This document shows, one piece after another, positions 25,360 through 37,699 of a stretch of DNA of 64,000 nucleotides; within the stretch, counting starts at the first letter, position 1; each line of letters starts with the position of its first letter. Source of the stretch: Monodelphis domestica (lineage: Eukaryota > Chordata > Mammalia > Didelphimorphia > Didelphidae); contig NC_077228.1 of the NCBI RefSeq assembly GCF_027887165.1, forward strand, positions 384,314,456 through 384,378,455. Reading direction: 5' to 3'. The position numbers were made by a program, and so were the translations under genes. Under the pieces are notes generated by a model. It was not told where the DNA came from. It did no database searches and saw nothing but the letters and a program-made list of their open reading frames with translations.

Positions 25360-25595
25360 TCAATCAGTGAAGACTGATTGAGCCCCTACTATGTACCTGG
25401 CACTATGCTAAGATTGGGAATACAAAGAAAGGCAAATGCTCTCAAAGAACTCACAATCTAGTGGGGGAGACAACATGCAAACAAGTATGTTCCAAGAAGT
25501 TATCTACAGGATAAATGGGAAGTAATCAAGAGAGGGAAGGCACTAGAATTAAATGGACTTCCTGCAGAAGGGGGATTTTAACTGATTAGTGACTC
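25360..25595 (+). repeat. L3-like ancient repeat
   Basis: TGAGCCCCTACTATGTACCTG, AGAACTCACAATCTAGTGGGG and GACTTCCTGCAGAAGGGGG. Confidence 0.6.
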
Positions 25596-26389
25596 CTTTC
25601 AGAACAATTGGTATCAGCATGATCTGATGTAGCATGGGTCCGGGGGACACTCTTACTTGACTTTACTAGTGACCCTGTTAATAGTATACAACTATAGTCA
25701 TAATACAACTTCCTCTGACTTTGATCTCCTGTTAAACAAGCAACTGCCCACTTCATAGGGGTAGAATGAGGATTAATGAGACATTACTGGTAAAGGGCTC
25801 TTAGCATTTTAATGCCGGGCATTCTATTAAAAAAAAATAAAGTATTAGTCACTGGGTGTGTAACTAAAGTCTAACCTTTTATCAGTATCAAAAGGAAAAT
25901 CTATTCACTAGGTGTCATCAGCTAGGGGGTGAGAATGATTAATGGTTTGGAAAATACTGCTTTGAAGGAAGGCTAAAAGAATAGTTGTTAATCACTGATT
26001 ACAAAAGGGATTTAGGAGCATTTTATGCTTGGGGGGGGGGGGGAGCTGATGCAATCATCTCTGTGGTGGAAAATCTGAGGAGACTGTCTCTGGAAAGGCA
26101 TGATGATAAATAATGGAAGTGTCCTGTTCTCCATTTTGGAGCAGGAGCAGATGTTTCCATCGAGTGCCATTATTATAACAAAGAAGTGGATGGTTGATTC
26201 TAACAGAACCAAGATGCCTTTAAAAGGAACTAGTCATTCAGAGGTGTGCTCTTGGTCTGACTCTTTTCTGCTATGCTGTTTATGGTGAGAGAAAGAATAC
26301 TGTAAGGGAGGAAGCCTAGGAATGGCCTTTTCTGAAGCCACAAAGAGGTCTCTGTTCTTTACTTCATTGTATTGTCCTTCCTTTCTTAG
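25596..26389. other. Unassigned; contains a 13-G run
   Basis: G run at 26031-26043. The short frames here on either strand are without recognisable features. Confidence 0.5.
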
Positions 26390-26608
26390 GTGAAAGCAAA
26401 AAGGGATTGGTATGACTTTGTGAGCTTTGAAAGATTTGGAGAGTGAATTTCTCATGGTCCAGGAGCTGAAATTCATGCCAGAATTTTCTGGGATCCAGAT
26501 GATGAGGAACCAAATCCTGAGCATCCCACGTTGGCCAATCCAGTAGTCATAGAAATGCAAACTCATCCATCCATTGGCCAAGCTGAATTTGAATGTGACT
26601 TTGGTAGG
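26390..26608 (+). pseudogene. Exon-like segment of unknown gene with one in-frame stop
   Basis: A strong acceptor (TTGTCCTTCCTTTCTTAG) and a strong donor (GGTAGG|GTGAGT) bound 219 bp, exactly 73 codons, phase 0 at both ends. The single frame reads VKAKRDWYDFVSFERFGE, a TGA at codon 19, then ISHGPGAEIHARIFWDPDD, EEPNPEHPTLANPVVIEM and QTHPSIGQAEFECDFGR. The composition (D, E, P, W, H, C) looks like a real soluble protein rather than random AT-rich DNA. I do not recognise the family. The antisense 175-codon frame over it (26234-26761) is judged a shadow. It could be a decayed exon of a lost gene, an unknown repeat, or chance. Confidence 0.35.
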
Positions 26609-26818
26609 GTGAGTGTTATGAGGAAATTGTGTTAAATCTGAACCCATTCTCTGTAAGAACCAAGGAGATATAGGGGAATTATGTCCGCCCAAGGGTTGGA
26701 AGGTAATCTTTGTACTTGTTCTTTCAGTATCTTCATTAGAAATATCCCTTTGTAAAATCAAATCAGTGACAACTGGTTAAATGGAACCAAAGTTCTTATG
26801 ATGGTGGTTAACAGTGAA

Positions 26819-26852
<34 letters not shown>

Positions 26853-26858
26853 TGTGTA
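26819..26858. repeat. (GT)n microsatellite
   Basis: About 40 bp of GT with one TATG break. It produces the CVCVCV run of a spurious frame. Confidence 0.97.
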
Positions 26859-27839
26859 TACCATACCAGAATAGGGATTCACACGGATAACATTAAAGAA
26901 GGAAAATCTCCATCCTTCATGGGATTGAGAACCCCACAGAACCTCAAAATATATAACTGGTCAGACTCTCAAATAGTAAATTCAAAGACATTGTTATATT
27001 TACATTAATGTGAAGTATCTTAACATCATTTCATTTCATTATTTCATTTACTGCTTTATTACATTTGTTCTTTATAACAATCCTCTGGGGCAAGTAGGGC
27101 AAATATTATCATACCTGTTTTACAAAGGCGGAGTATCAAATCTGACACTTTGTGACCTTGGGCTGGATCCTCAATTCTTATTCACTTGTAAAATGTGGAG
27201 GTTATACTCTATGACCTTCAAAATCCTTTCCATCTTTAAATCTATGACCTTATGAGAACACAGAGACTCCTGGTGTATCATTAAATCACTTAACAAGCAT
27301 TGATTATGAAGCATGCACAGTGTTTACCACCAAGGGTACAAAGACAAAAGTTAAACAGTCTATGTTCCCAAGGAGCGTATATCATGGGAGACAATATGTA
27401 CATATACAGGTACATTCTATGTCAGAAAAATATTAAGTGATTTGGTAAAGGTTACACAACAATAACAGTCCAAAACTGAGATTCAGACTTGGGAGACTTG
27501 AGATTCAGAACCCACTGAAAAGTGAATTTCCCACTGAGGGAAATTTTGTGATCTAGTCCTTGAGAAATCCACTATCAGCAGAAGTCAAAAAGTGAATGAC
27601 AGGGGAATATAAGGGAGGAAAACAAACTGCCAAAGATGTCTAGAGGAAAACAATTCAGTAATAAACCTTTAGTGCAATCAGATAAATCGTCAAAGAAGAT
27701 AGTAAAACAGAAGGGAAAATGTTTAGCAAGATATCTGAGTCCAAACATCTCTAAATGAATATTGCAATACAAATTAAATTAAATCAACAACCAATGCTAC
27801 AGAGAGACAAAGTACACATAGGATTCCCAAAACATTATG
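26859..27839. other. Intergenic with L3-like and MIR-like scraps
   Basis: 27110-27250 ends in a MIR-like tail (AAAATCCTTTCCATCTTTAAA). 27260-27410 has L3-like GAAGCATGCACAGTGTTTACC and AGGAGCGTATATCATGGGAG. No gene seen. Confidence 0.45.
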
Positions 27840-28305
27840 GAATAGCATCAAGATGTTCCTTAATTACTTAAGGGAGAGAAGAGAATCATGAAAGCAAAAT
27901 GTAAAGCCTGCATAGAAGAAATAATTGGAGCTCAGATCCATCTCTACAAAGATGGGAAAGAGAGAATAATTTACTGGAAATACAACTAAACAAAAGCAAA
28001 AGACTATCTAAAAGGGGGAAGAAAACCAAAAATAATAATAATGAAAGAAAACATGATCTCTATATGAGTAAAACACAATGCTATTCAAGATAGAATGCAT
28101 AGAAACAACTTTAACATCAAATGTTCCCTGAAGAACATGATAGTTCAGGACCTGAATACATTACGCAAGAAATAATACAAGAAAACTGCCTAGAACTAAC
28201 AAATAAAGGGAACAAAGTGCCAAAAGAAAGAATTCATATATCTCCTCCAAATGCAGTCTTGTTGCCCAAACTAGGGTTGATTAGAAGAGAGAGAAAGCTT
28301 TAAAC
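27840..28305 (+). pseudogene. Old L1/HAL1 ORF1 remnant
   Basis: The frame at 28121-28303 has ITQEIIQENCLEL and ERIHISPP, matching LQEIVQENCPDIL and ERIHRSPP of the ORF1 at 47270-47486. The upstream part is lysine/glutamate-rich and broken. Decayed and truncated. Confidence 0.55.
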
Positions 28306-29183
28306 TAATATTGTTAATGCACATGGATTAAAAAAAAAAAAGATCCATCTTCTGAATCTGTGCCTTTTCACCAGTCCATAGCCTAAGCCCTGAAGACACT
28401 ACTTCCTAACTTTCATTTTAGAATCCCTAGCCCTCACCAAGGCTCAACTACTACAAAAGCATTTTCCCAATTCCCCTTTCCCTAGTGTTCTCCTCTATTC
28501 ACCAAAATTACATTGCATATATTCTAATTGACATCAAGATTAGGGAACTATGTATATTATTGTATTGTATGTAAATAATCTCTATAAATAATGCATATAC
28601 TATAATTAGGTTAGTATCATAGTGATAGAGTATGTAAATATTTAGCATAGTATGTATATATGTTGTACATAAGATTAAGTTATAGAATAGACTAGGAATT
28701 TAGAGAATAGTAATAATAATTAGGGAATAGATTAGGAGTAAGTTAAGCATAGTATAAATAGTTAATTATACTTAGAAATAGACAAGTTGCATTTGCAGAT
28801 AGTAAAATTTTAATTGTTTATTGTAAAGCTGATGCTGAAATTGAGTTTAATGTAAATATATAGATAAAATAGTTTGCAATAATTATAGATATATAAAATA
28901 GGAAAAATGTTTGTATTAGGTTAACTTAGCAAGAGTAAGTAGTATTCGCACTAAGATTCAAATTTTTAATGGTTTTGTTCAAACATTTAATGTACTGAAT
29001 TTATTGTAAAACCCTAAAACTATCCTTACCCAAACTTTCCTGCATAGAATTACTTAGATAGTGATAGAGTAATTGAGGGAAGTTTATTATTTTGGGGGGA
29101 ACAGTTAGAAATTAGATTTAGTAGATTGGTAAGTATAATAAAAATAAGTGACCTTGGGAAGGTCACAACAAAAAAAAAGGGGA
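28306..29183 (+). mobile_element. AT-rich LTR-element interior candidate
   Basis: No coding sequence recognised. It is very AT-rich with repeated TAGA/TAATA motifs at 28540-28930, and it ends in a run A(9)GGGGA (29170-29183) like a retroviral polypurine tract. Confidence 0.35.
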
Positions 29184-29800
29184 TGATTATAGAAAGGAAA
29201 ATTGAAGCAAGTTTTGGACTTTCTGCCACTTAGGTGGAACAAATAGCAGTTGGAATGTTAGAAAAGAAGATATCGACAAAAATGACAGTTGGTGGGGGGA
29301 AGGGAACTTGAGAGAGTGTCAGTTGGTCTCGTGAGATGCTCTCTCTTTCCTGGCCCTCAGACTGGAAGGAGCTCTCTCCCTGTCTCAGGATAGAAGTTCT
29401 TCTATTCCTGAACTTTTCCCAACTGTGTGCTCTACCTGGATTCCTGTGATCATGTCATTGAACAAATGGATTGAAAGGGAGCCATTTGAACTTAAGGCCA
29501 GTCTTTAGGGGCATTAGCCCAAAGAGACAGGCCCTACCAGCTCTGAAGGTCAGAACCTTTTCTTCCTCTTTCTGTCTACTGCTAAAGACTTTGAACTTAA
29601 GAAAATTAGCATAGTTTAGCATAGACAGGAATAAAAGAAACCCTTCACAAGCCTGCAAGGCCTGGCCTCAGCTCAAAAACTGAGACTCAAACCTAATCTA
29701 GGAAAATCTCAATTTCCTCTTCCCTGATACCTCCCCAATCCAAACTTGCTACTAAAATTCATCTTTATTTAAATAACCACAATCAAATAAGAGGACTGTC
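29184..29800 (+). mobile_element. LTR candidate following the polypurine run
   Basis: Starts TGATTATAGAAAGG directly after the polypurine-like run. It contains promoter-like CTCTCTCTTTCCTGG, an AATAAA (near 29631) followed by CCTTCACAAG, and ends possibly at GACTGTCATTTCA (near 29798). No second copy is present in the window, so the ends are guesses. Confidence 0.4.
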
Positions 29801-31660
29801 ATTTCAGGGGAACATAGAGGTAGCTGAGCCTCAGGACAGCCATTCAACCCAAACAGTCCTTTTTGGACCCCCTGCTGGGTGATCTTGGTCTACTAGGAGG
29901 CTTGTCCCTCAGGAGGGTCCGTGCTTACCTGTTCTGGGGTATCTTCAACATCAACCAATAGAGAAGGCATCCCCTCAGGCTATCATAGGTGGCCCATTTC
30001 TTGGGAAACCCAATTTTCAAAGATAGCCTCTAAGCAGGGGGCATCTCTCTCCTTTTACCTCACAGTAGCCATATTCCCTCTCTCTTTCAACTCCTTTATT
30101 CCCTGTTACAAAACCTTCCTTATCCTCTATATCTCTTCTGTCCTCTACAATCCATTTAATTATTACAATATCTACTAATCAATCAAGTAAGAAGTATTTA
30201 CTAGGTGCTTGCTATGGGCCATTTCCCACATACCTGTGTTCAGTTGTTATATAAGCTCTTTGAGGACAGGGATTGTCTTTATAACTCCAGATCCTAGCAC
30301 AGTACTTTGGTACATAGTGGATGTCTAATAAGGACTTTTTGAATTTAAATAAAGCAGAATCCAAATTAGCAACTAATGTTGGAAAATTTATAAGTATCCT
30401 TCATACTGAAATTGAAATACTTATACTCAATAGAACATAAAACATCTTTTCATCACTATAAATTATTTTTTCATGGAAATAATTCAGCCTTCTCTTTCTT
30501 AGCTTGATTATCTAAAAAAAACCCTTTAGGTAATTAAGCTACTGGGTAATGCTATTTCACTATATCTTCAGAAGGCTGGATATTATAAGGAATATACAAT
30601 TGTCCTCAAGAATTAAATTTCTAGATGCCCTGAGCTTCAGAGAGTGTAAAGTACTATATGTAGATTGAATACTCACAAATCATCATAGATATATATAGAT
30701 ATAAGTATATATTATACATTCAAAAATATATACATATATTATATATTCAAAGTATTTTATTCTTAGTTTTGGTTTCTAATTTTAATTTTGGTAAACGAGA
30801 AATAGATAAGAATGTCAAAAGAAGAAAAAAGGTCATTAAACAATTTTTTTAAAATCACATGCAGAAAAGAACAGAAGGAAGTTCAGGCAATCAGGAAAGT
30901 TTTGAAACTAACATGTAGAATTTATTATGTTTTCAAAAAACAAGTTCTTTTTCAAAGAGATTTATTGCTTCATGTATGCAAGCCTCTTTCTGTTCTTTTT
31001 ACATAGAAATGTACATAATAAATAATGTCTTTCAAGTTCAGAATAACAAAAATTAAAAATTACTCTGCTACTTACTATATGACTTACTTCATAAGAAATT
31101 TTACCTTTCTAGGTCTCTGAACAATGAGAGGAGTAGATTAGATGATCCTAAAATCCCTTTTACTTCTAAATTGCATGAACTTATAAATTGCCATTTAAAA
31201 TTCTGTTGGCACAAAGATCTATAAACCTGTTTTTCCTTGGGTTGTATTATTTTTAATTTAATGCTATGTCAACCATCAGTATTACCTGACTCAGTAAATG
31301 AGACAAAAATGTTCTGGATTATTTTTAAGTAAATTTTGGTCAAGCGCTGAGTGATTGGCTCTTGAGCTGAAAGTATCTATGACTTATGGGTATGGCCGAT
31401 AACAGTACGAACCTCTATAGTAAATCAAGCACAATGATTACTACTTGAAAATGGAATGAACCCGAATGATCTACTGGATACAATCAATAATGTTATCCTC
31501 CAATTGAGCCAGGATATCTACTCTATCCAATACACATTGAAAAATAGCTGAGCTATGATAACTATACTCTTATATTTTGATGGATCTGTGCTCTTGTTGA
31601 TGGGGGTACTCTCCCCAGGGATGGAGATCCCAAATCTTACCTTATCATTCTGAGTAACTC
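29801..31660. other. Unassigned, with L3/MIR-like scraps
   Basis: 30180-30345 holds GTATTTACTAGGTGCTTGCT and CTAGCACAGTACTTTGGTACA. 30670-30760 is TA-rich. The rest is unremarkable. Confidence 0.45.
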
Positions 31661-31698
31661 ATGTATGTGTATATATAAAGATATATATTATATGTATG

Positions 31699-31719
31699 CA
31701 TATATATATATATATATAT
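31699..31719. repeat. (AT)n run
   Basis: About 21 bp of alternating A/T. Confidence 0.95.
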
Positions 31720-31777
31720 CCTCTCATAGATCCTCCAGAGGTGATTGCCCAACACATCATAGGCCTTCCATTAGTTG

Positions 31778-31903
31778 TTTAAAAAAAAACCAACAACAAT
31801 CTTACCTTCCTAGAATCAATATTGAGTATTGGTTCCAAGGTAGAAGAGCAGCTGGGCAATGGGGGTTAAGTGATTTGCCCAGGATTACACAGCTAGGAAG
31901 CTT
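31778..31903 (-). repeat. tRNA-derived SINE (GTAAGGGTTT type), truncated
   Basis: AATCTTACCTTCCTAGAATC, GGTAGAAGAGCAGCTGGGCA and TTTGCCCAGGATTACACAGC in reverse. The 5' third is missing. Confidence 0.75.
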
Positions 31904-32995
31904 CCTTTAGTTTTGCTATTATATGGATACCAATGGTAGGATATTCTTCAGTTATTTTTCACTCTCACTACATTACCAGCCCACCTCAGATATTTCTCTG
32001 ATGATATCCTTTATATCACTTTTCCAAGACCATTCTTTGTTGTTAATCTGTTATGGCTTACCCATACTGCCCATTGCCCTTTGGGTGACCTGTAATGAGA
32101 AATCTTCACCAACTGTGATAGTCTATGACTCATGTTTATATAGTAGCAGGAGAAGAATACTGTTGTTAAAAGGATTAGCCTTTGCTTCAGGTTGATGCTT
32201 GGGATCATTAAAAGCATTGCACAATTTCCTAAATGCAGTCCAGCCCACTGGATTCCTTATTTATTGCCCTTCCTCCATGGCTGTCCAAGGTAGAAATTTA
32301 CTAAGGGACTATGGGTTAGCCATGTCATTAAATATCATGATCTGGACTATGGTTATTCTTCATCGTTTTGGTTTTTATTTGTTTTGTTTTGCTTTGTTTT
32401 TTACTGATTGAACTCTTTTGAGCAATTACAGAACTTCATAGTATTGGAATAAGCACCATGTAATCTGCAAGTAAAAGCAAATAGATCTCTTCCACTTGAT
32501 CCTTATCATCTATAGGGAATTTCTTCTCCACCTAAACTCTGTACTTAATAGCCTCAGTGAGAACACTAAATTCCTATGATGAGCAGACATAAATCAAATG
32601 TTTGCTGGTCGCAGCAGTTTCTGGGTTCCCTGCTGCAATAATTGATTCACATTGATTAGACTTCCTTAGAAAATGGTGGTAATCAGTCAAATTTTAAAAA
32701 AAAATTTATCCATTTCCCTTTCAGGGGTGGCATCAACACCTTGTTTAATTAGTTTAGACTGGAATTACTTCAGTTGCATAGTGTTTCATCTCACTTTTAT
32801 CCTTTCTTCTCAGTTGGTTTTAAGTTTGATCATTTCCCTAACAAGTTTATAGGCTGAATGTACACCGTACACATTTGGAAATGACTGATACATTAGTATT
32901 CAGCAATCTCTTTATTATAATAAATTTCATTATTTTGTGATCTTATTTGGCACTTGTTTCCAACTTTGGAATAAATTATTAAACATAGAGGCAGT
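31904..32995. other. Unassigned stretch
   Basis: Several 65-90-codon frames occur on both strands (31923-32411) but none shows a recognisable domain or splice sites. Possibly an old LINE remnant. Confidence 0.4.
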
Positions 32996-33213
32996 GAATA
33001 GAGGACTCAGTTTATAGTCGGGAAGATTTGGGTTTAAATCTTGCTTTTGATGATAATTATGTAATGATGTGAAAGTTAATGAACTCAAAACTCATTTTCC
33101 TCTTCTCTGAAATTGGGATAATAATATCCATGGAACCTACCTCACAGAGTTATTGCAAAAATGAGATAATGTAAAATACTTTGCAAATTTTAAAGTGTCA
33201 TATAAACATCAGC

Positions 33214-33218
<5 letters not shown>
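32996..33218 (+). repeat. MIR-like SINE
   Basis: GAAGATTTGGGTTTAAATC, TGGGATAATAATATCCATGG, ACCTCACAGAGTTATTGC and TAAACATCAGCTATTA in order. Confidence 0.7.
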
Positions 33219-33253
<35 letters not shown>

Positions 33254-33260
33254 ACACACA
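33219..33260. repeat. (CA)n microsatellite
   Basis: About 42 bp of CA with one TA break. It grows from the 3' end of the MIR-like SINE. Confidence 0.97.
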
Positions 33261-33365
33261 TGTTTTGATAGCTTAAAACTGTCATAAGACTTTTGGAATA
33301 TATCTCGTGTTTATGAATATACACATACATTTAATCTGTTCATATATATGCACACACATATTTAC

Positions 33366-33425
<60 letters not shown>

Positions 33426-33463
33426 GGATTGACGGATGAATGGATGGATGATAGATAGATGAT
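33366..33463. repeat. (GATA)n / GGAT microsatellite
   Basis: About 15 GATA units (33366-33424) followed by degenerate GGAT/GATG units. It lies about 390 bp beyond TRAPPC3L exon 3 on the transcript's downstream side. Confidence 0.97.
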
Positions 33464-33837
33464 TTCTAAAATTTCTCATTGGCTTAGTTTCTTAAAACTA
33501 TGACCCAGAGATATTAAGGGAAAAGAATAAACTTATTTTTAATCTTTTCCAATCATATAAATCCATATTTGGCTATGTAACCCTAATATCTTGGACAAAA
33601 ATATTTATATGTGACAGGGCTTCTTTTAATAATGCCATTCTTCATCAATGGAAGTTTTCACATGACATCTGGATAACTACTTGTCAGGGATGTTGTAGAG
33701 CAGACTCATGTTTAAAGAGGTACCAGTTGGACTAGATGACCTCTAAAGTCCCTTCCAAACAAAGTTTATATGACTTTTCAAAGATACAAAATGCAGTCAT
33801 AGAATTAAATATTATGAAAATAGATATGATGGAACTA

Positions 33838-34011
<174 letters not shown>

Positions 34012-34359
34012 TTATTAAAATTGTGCTTGATAAATGTGATCATCTGGTTCTGCTGGTATGTACACATTATGTCAATGCACATTTTCCTAGATTCAATTTA
34101 CTCATATCCATGATAGAGACACACATATCAAGAATAATTTTGTGGAATTCATGTTTTCATGGATTCATCAGGAAGTCCTGAAACAGAACTAAATCTCAGT
34201 AATATTCACTACCCTTTTGACTTTCATTCATCCTTCAGAATTAGAGCTAAAAAGGGATGTTCCTTCTGTTAACAATGAGGTTTCATATGTAAATTTCTTT
34301 GCAATTCTTTGAATGCTATATAAATGCTAGTTGCTATTATTACAAATAATAGTAATAAT

Positions 34360-34930
34360 AATAGTTGTAAACTAAAGGGATGTCCCTCAATAGGGAAATG
34401 ACTGAACAAATTGTAGTATATGATGGTGATGGTGATGGAATGCTGTTATACTATAAGGAATGATGAACAGGATGATTTCAGAAAGAGCTGGAAAGACCTA
34501 CATGAACTGATGCTGAGTGAAATAAGTAGAACCAAGATATCATTATACACAGAAACTGCAATATTGTGGAACAATCAAATGTGACAGACTTTTCTACTAA
34601 CAGAAGTACAATGATCTAGGACAATTGTGAAGGACTTACAAAAAAGAATGTTATCTACCTCCAGAGAAATTACTATTGGAGTAGAAATGCAGATGAAAAT
34701 ATATGATTTATCACTTGTTTGTTTGGGTATATGTTTGGGGATTTAGGTTTTATAAAAATATTCACTTATTAAAATTAATAATATGGAAATATGTTTTGCA
34801 TGATAATACATGTATTACTGAATTACTTGTCAACTCCAGGAGAGAGGAGGCAAGGAGGAAGGGAGACAACATGAATCATATAACTTTAGAAAACTTATGT
34901 GTAAAATTATTATTAAAAAATTAAATAAAG
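34360..34930 (+). mobile_element. L1 3' end
   Basis: GGGATGTCCCTCAATAGGGAA, GATGAACAGGATGATTTCAG, TGAACTGATGCTGAGTGAAA and a terminal AATTATTATTAAAAAATTAAA. It lies in TRAPPC3L intron 2 in the orientation opposite to the gene. Confidence 0.8.
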
Positions 34931-35117
34931 GTAAAACTAAAAATAATAATATCATTTTATACCTTTAGTTACATAAAAGAATACAAATATAATACAAGAT
35001 TATTAAGCAAAGAAAAATAACCAAAACAAACGAAATTTATGTGATTTTTGTTGCATCAATTCTTTTCAATCCTTAGAAGATAATGAGTGTTACTCTAAGA
35101 ACAAATAAAGAACTAAC

Positions 35118-35332
35118 TTGGGGGCAGTTAGGTGACTCAGTGTATTAAAAGCCAGGTCTAGTGATGGAAGGTCATAAGTTTAAATCTGGCCTCAGATACT
35201 TCCTAGCTGTGTGAACCTGGGCAAGTCATTTAATCTCCATTGCCTAGCCCTTACTGTTTTTCTGTGTTGGAAGGAACACATAGTGTTGATTCTAAGATGT
35301 AAAATAAGGGTTTAAAAGGAAAAAAAAAAGAA
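35118..35332 (+). repeat. tRNA-derived SINE (GTAAGGGTTT type), full length
   Basis: GGGGGCAGTTAGGTGACTCAG head, GAACCTGGGCAAGTCATTTA middle, and AAAATAAGGGTTTAAAAGG plus an A run at the tail. Confidence 0.85.
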
Positions 35333-35694
35333 CTAACTTAAGGCCCCTATATCTCAACATCTAGAGGCAACTTGGAATAACAGAATACCAGCCTGAATTT
35401 AAATCCCACACCTGACACACATCTACTGTGTACTTTCAGCATCCCAGGCAACTCTCCAATACGGTATTGCCAAACTGCAATTTGATGAAATTATAAACCT
35501 TTCCCATTCTTCTCCCCAAACTCATTAGCTGTGCTTTTGTTTTTTCTGGAGGCAAGCCTCATTAATTATATAATCTAGCAAATGATGTTAAACAAAATAA
35601 ATCCAAAATATAAATACATGAATATGACATTTCAATAAATAAAAACAAATAAGAAAAATTAAAATACACAGAAAATTATTTGTTGCAAGTCCTA

Positions 35695-35945
35695 AAAGAG
35701 CTGGGAATACCAGATCACAATCCTCTGTCCTCTGAGGAACCTTGTAAAGAAGCAACAATTTGAACAACTAATTTGTTTAAGATGGAAAAGGAGTACAACA
35801 AAGCTATATACTCTCACCCTATTTATTTAACTTACATATGTGAAATTTCAGGCTGGACAAATAAAAAGCCAGAATTAAGACTACCAGGAGCAATATCAAC
35901 AATCTCAGATATGCAGATGATAGCATTCTGATGGAAGAAAGTCAA
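35695..35945 (+). mobile_element. RTE (BovB-like) reverse transcriptase remnant
   Basis: AGCTGGGAATACCAGATCACA, GGAAAAGGAGTACAACAAAGC, TATACTCTCACCCTATTTATT and CTCAGATATGCAGATGATAGC follow the order of an RTE RT core (GKGV.Q.C.LSP.LFNLY ... LRYADD). It is heavily mutated, in TRAPPC3L intron 2. Confidence 0.65.
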
Positions 35946-36094
35946 AGCATTTAATGTAATCAGTGAAACAGAGGTAGGTGTTTATTTTTTCTGCATCTCT
36001 CTTGCTTTTCATAATCTAGTGAATGTTGACAGTTTGGTCTCTAGTTCCTCTGCCTCTTCAAAAACCAACTGGCTCTTCTAGTAATTCCTATCAT

Positions 36095-36500
36095 TCATTG
36101 TTAGTTTTTGAAGAGGACCAATGAAGACAAAGTCATCAGTCTCGATCTCTCTTCCAGAGTCATCAAGTTGAGACAACTGGCAATTGCACAGGATGCAGAT
36201 GACTTTGGCATCTTCTTGGTCTGACCAAGCTCTAAGTGCTCCCCAGCCCCTGCCTCAGCCTCCTTCATAGCTGCCACCAGGGAAGTCTTCACTTCAGGCA
36301 GACATCCCCCTGACTCACTGTCAGATTCGATACCTGTTGTTTTAGCCTCAACCTGGTTTAGCCCATCTGCCAAGACAATTTTACCATGGCGAGGAACAGC
36401 CTCTTGGAGCCACAGGTGAGAGAGCTGAGTTGGAGGTGGATATCAAAGGCGAATGAGCATCCCTGAAAAGGGTTCAGCAAGCTCTTGCACCAGAGGTGCT
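36095..36500 (-). repeat. Dispersed repeat, copy 2 (unnamed family)
   Basis: Inverse copy of the 12200-12605 repeat: TTTTTGAAGAGGACCAATGAA and GCCTCAACCTGGTTTAGCCC. The 90-codon frame at 36101-36373 lies wholly within it and is not taken as a gene. Confidence 0.6.
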
Positions 36501-37049
36501 AGTCCTCTCTGAATCCCCCATAAACCTTTTAAATTGAAGGTGTTCCAGTGATCAGTTGAATTGCTACAATGCTAGGCCAATATCTTAGTTTGGACTAGGA
36601 AGGTCTAATGCCAAGGCTTCTTCTCCTATACAATCAGGAATGCCTAAAAAATCTTAAGGGTCATCTTACTGTTCGTTCCCTTGATATCGTTTCTACAAAT
36701 GAGATGTCCAATAAAACACACTACCTGCTATTTCATTCTCTGATTACTTGGGATTGAACCCTGTTCAAAACCAGTGTTATTTTTTAACTGTTTAACTGTT
36801 TAACTGCTAGTGAATGATTTTGAGAAAATGGATACTTGGGAGAGTTTTCTTATTAGGAATGAGGATGGTTCTTGTTTTTAAGAAGGACAAACAGAAGGAG
36901 CTTTAATAGAAATGTAGGAAATTATATGGAAACAATAAGCATAGGGCCTGAACCTGTAATATCACTGGTATAGGGAAATCCCTAGTGAGGAAACTTCTAT
37001 CAATACAGAATATCTCCTATAGCTGAAAGTTTGAGAGTTGCCAGAACAC

Positions 37050-37170
37050 TATATGACTTTTTCAGGATCACACAACCAGTATGTGGGAGAGGCAGGACTT
37101 GAACCTAGGTCTTCTTGGCCCTGAGGATGGCTCTCTACGCACTATGCTTTCACATTGCCTGAAAAAGGAG
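37050..37170 (-). repeat. MIR-like SINE
   Basis: AGGATCACACAACCAGTATG and GCAGGACTTGAACCTAGGTC in reverse orientation. Confidence 0.65.
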
Positions 37171-37500
37171 CTTTCTGTAAATGAGAATTTATGATGAATC
37201 CATATATCTCTTATATAATTATATCGATTCCACCATGTTTTGGTAGAACTGAATGACAAAGATTTATTTGGCTTTTACTCAAAGGGGAAAAATATTTTTT
37301 ACATTATAATTGTGAAAAAATACCTCCCCTTTAATGACTTCTGCCAGTCACACAAATGATTTTTTGGGGAATCTTGCTTTTCCTATTTTAAGAAAAGAGT
37401 TACAGAAATGAACATCTTGGAAAAGAAGTAGGAAATGTGTTTTTTTTTAAGATAAACAAAATGGATAATTAATATACAATGCAAGAGAATCTTCTACTTA

Positions 37501-37602
<102 letters not shown>

Positions 37603-37699
37603 TTAGAAAAAGAAATGGCATTTATGTCAAAGTGCAAAACTAAGAACAAAATACTTTAAAATTTTTCCCTGCTTCCTATGGAATAGTACAAAATCATTT

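Noticed and set aside
26234..26761. 175-codon open frame on the - strand
   Set aside because: It is antisense to the exon-like + strand block and to unassigned flank; no domain, no splice context and no recognisable similarity.
33366..33463. Regular short repeats that could suggest a repeat-spacer array
   Set aside because: They are plain GATA microsatellite units without spacers; no CRISPR exists in this eukaryotic DNA.
36101..36373. 90-codon - strand frame (MADGLNQVEAKTT...)
   Set aside because: It lies inside a dispersed repeat also present at 12200-12605, where the frame is not conserved.
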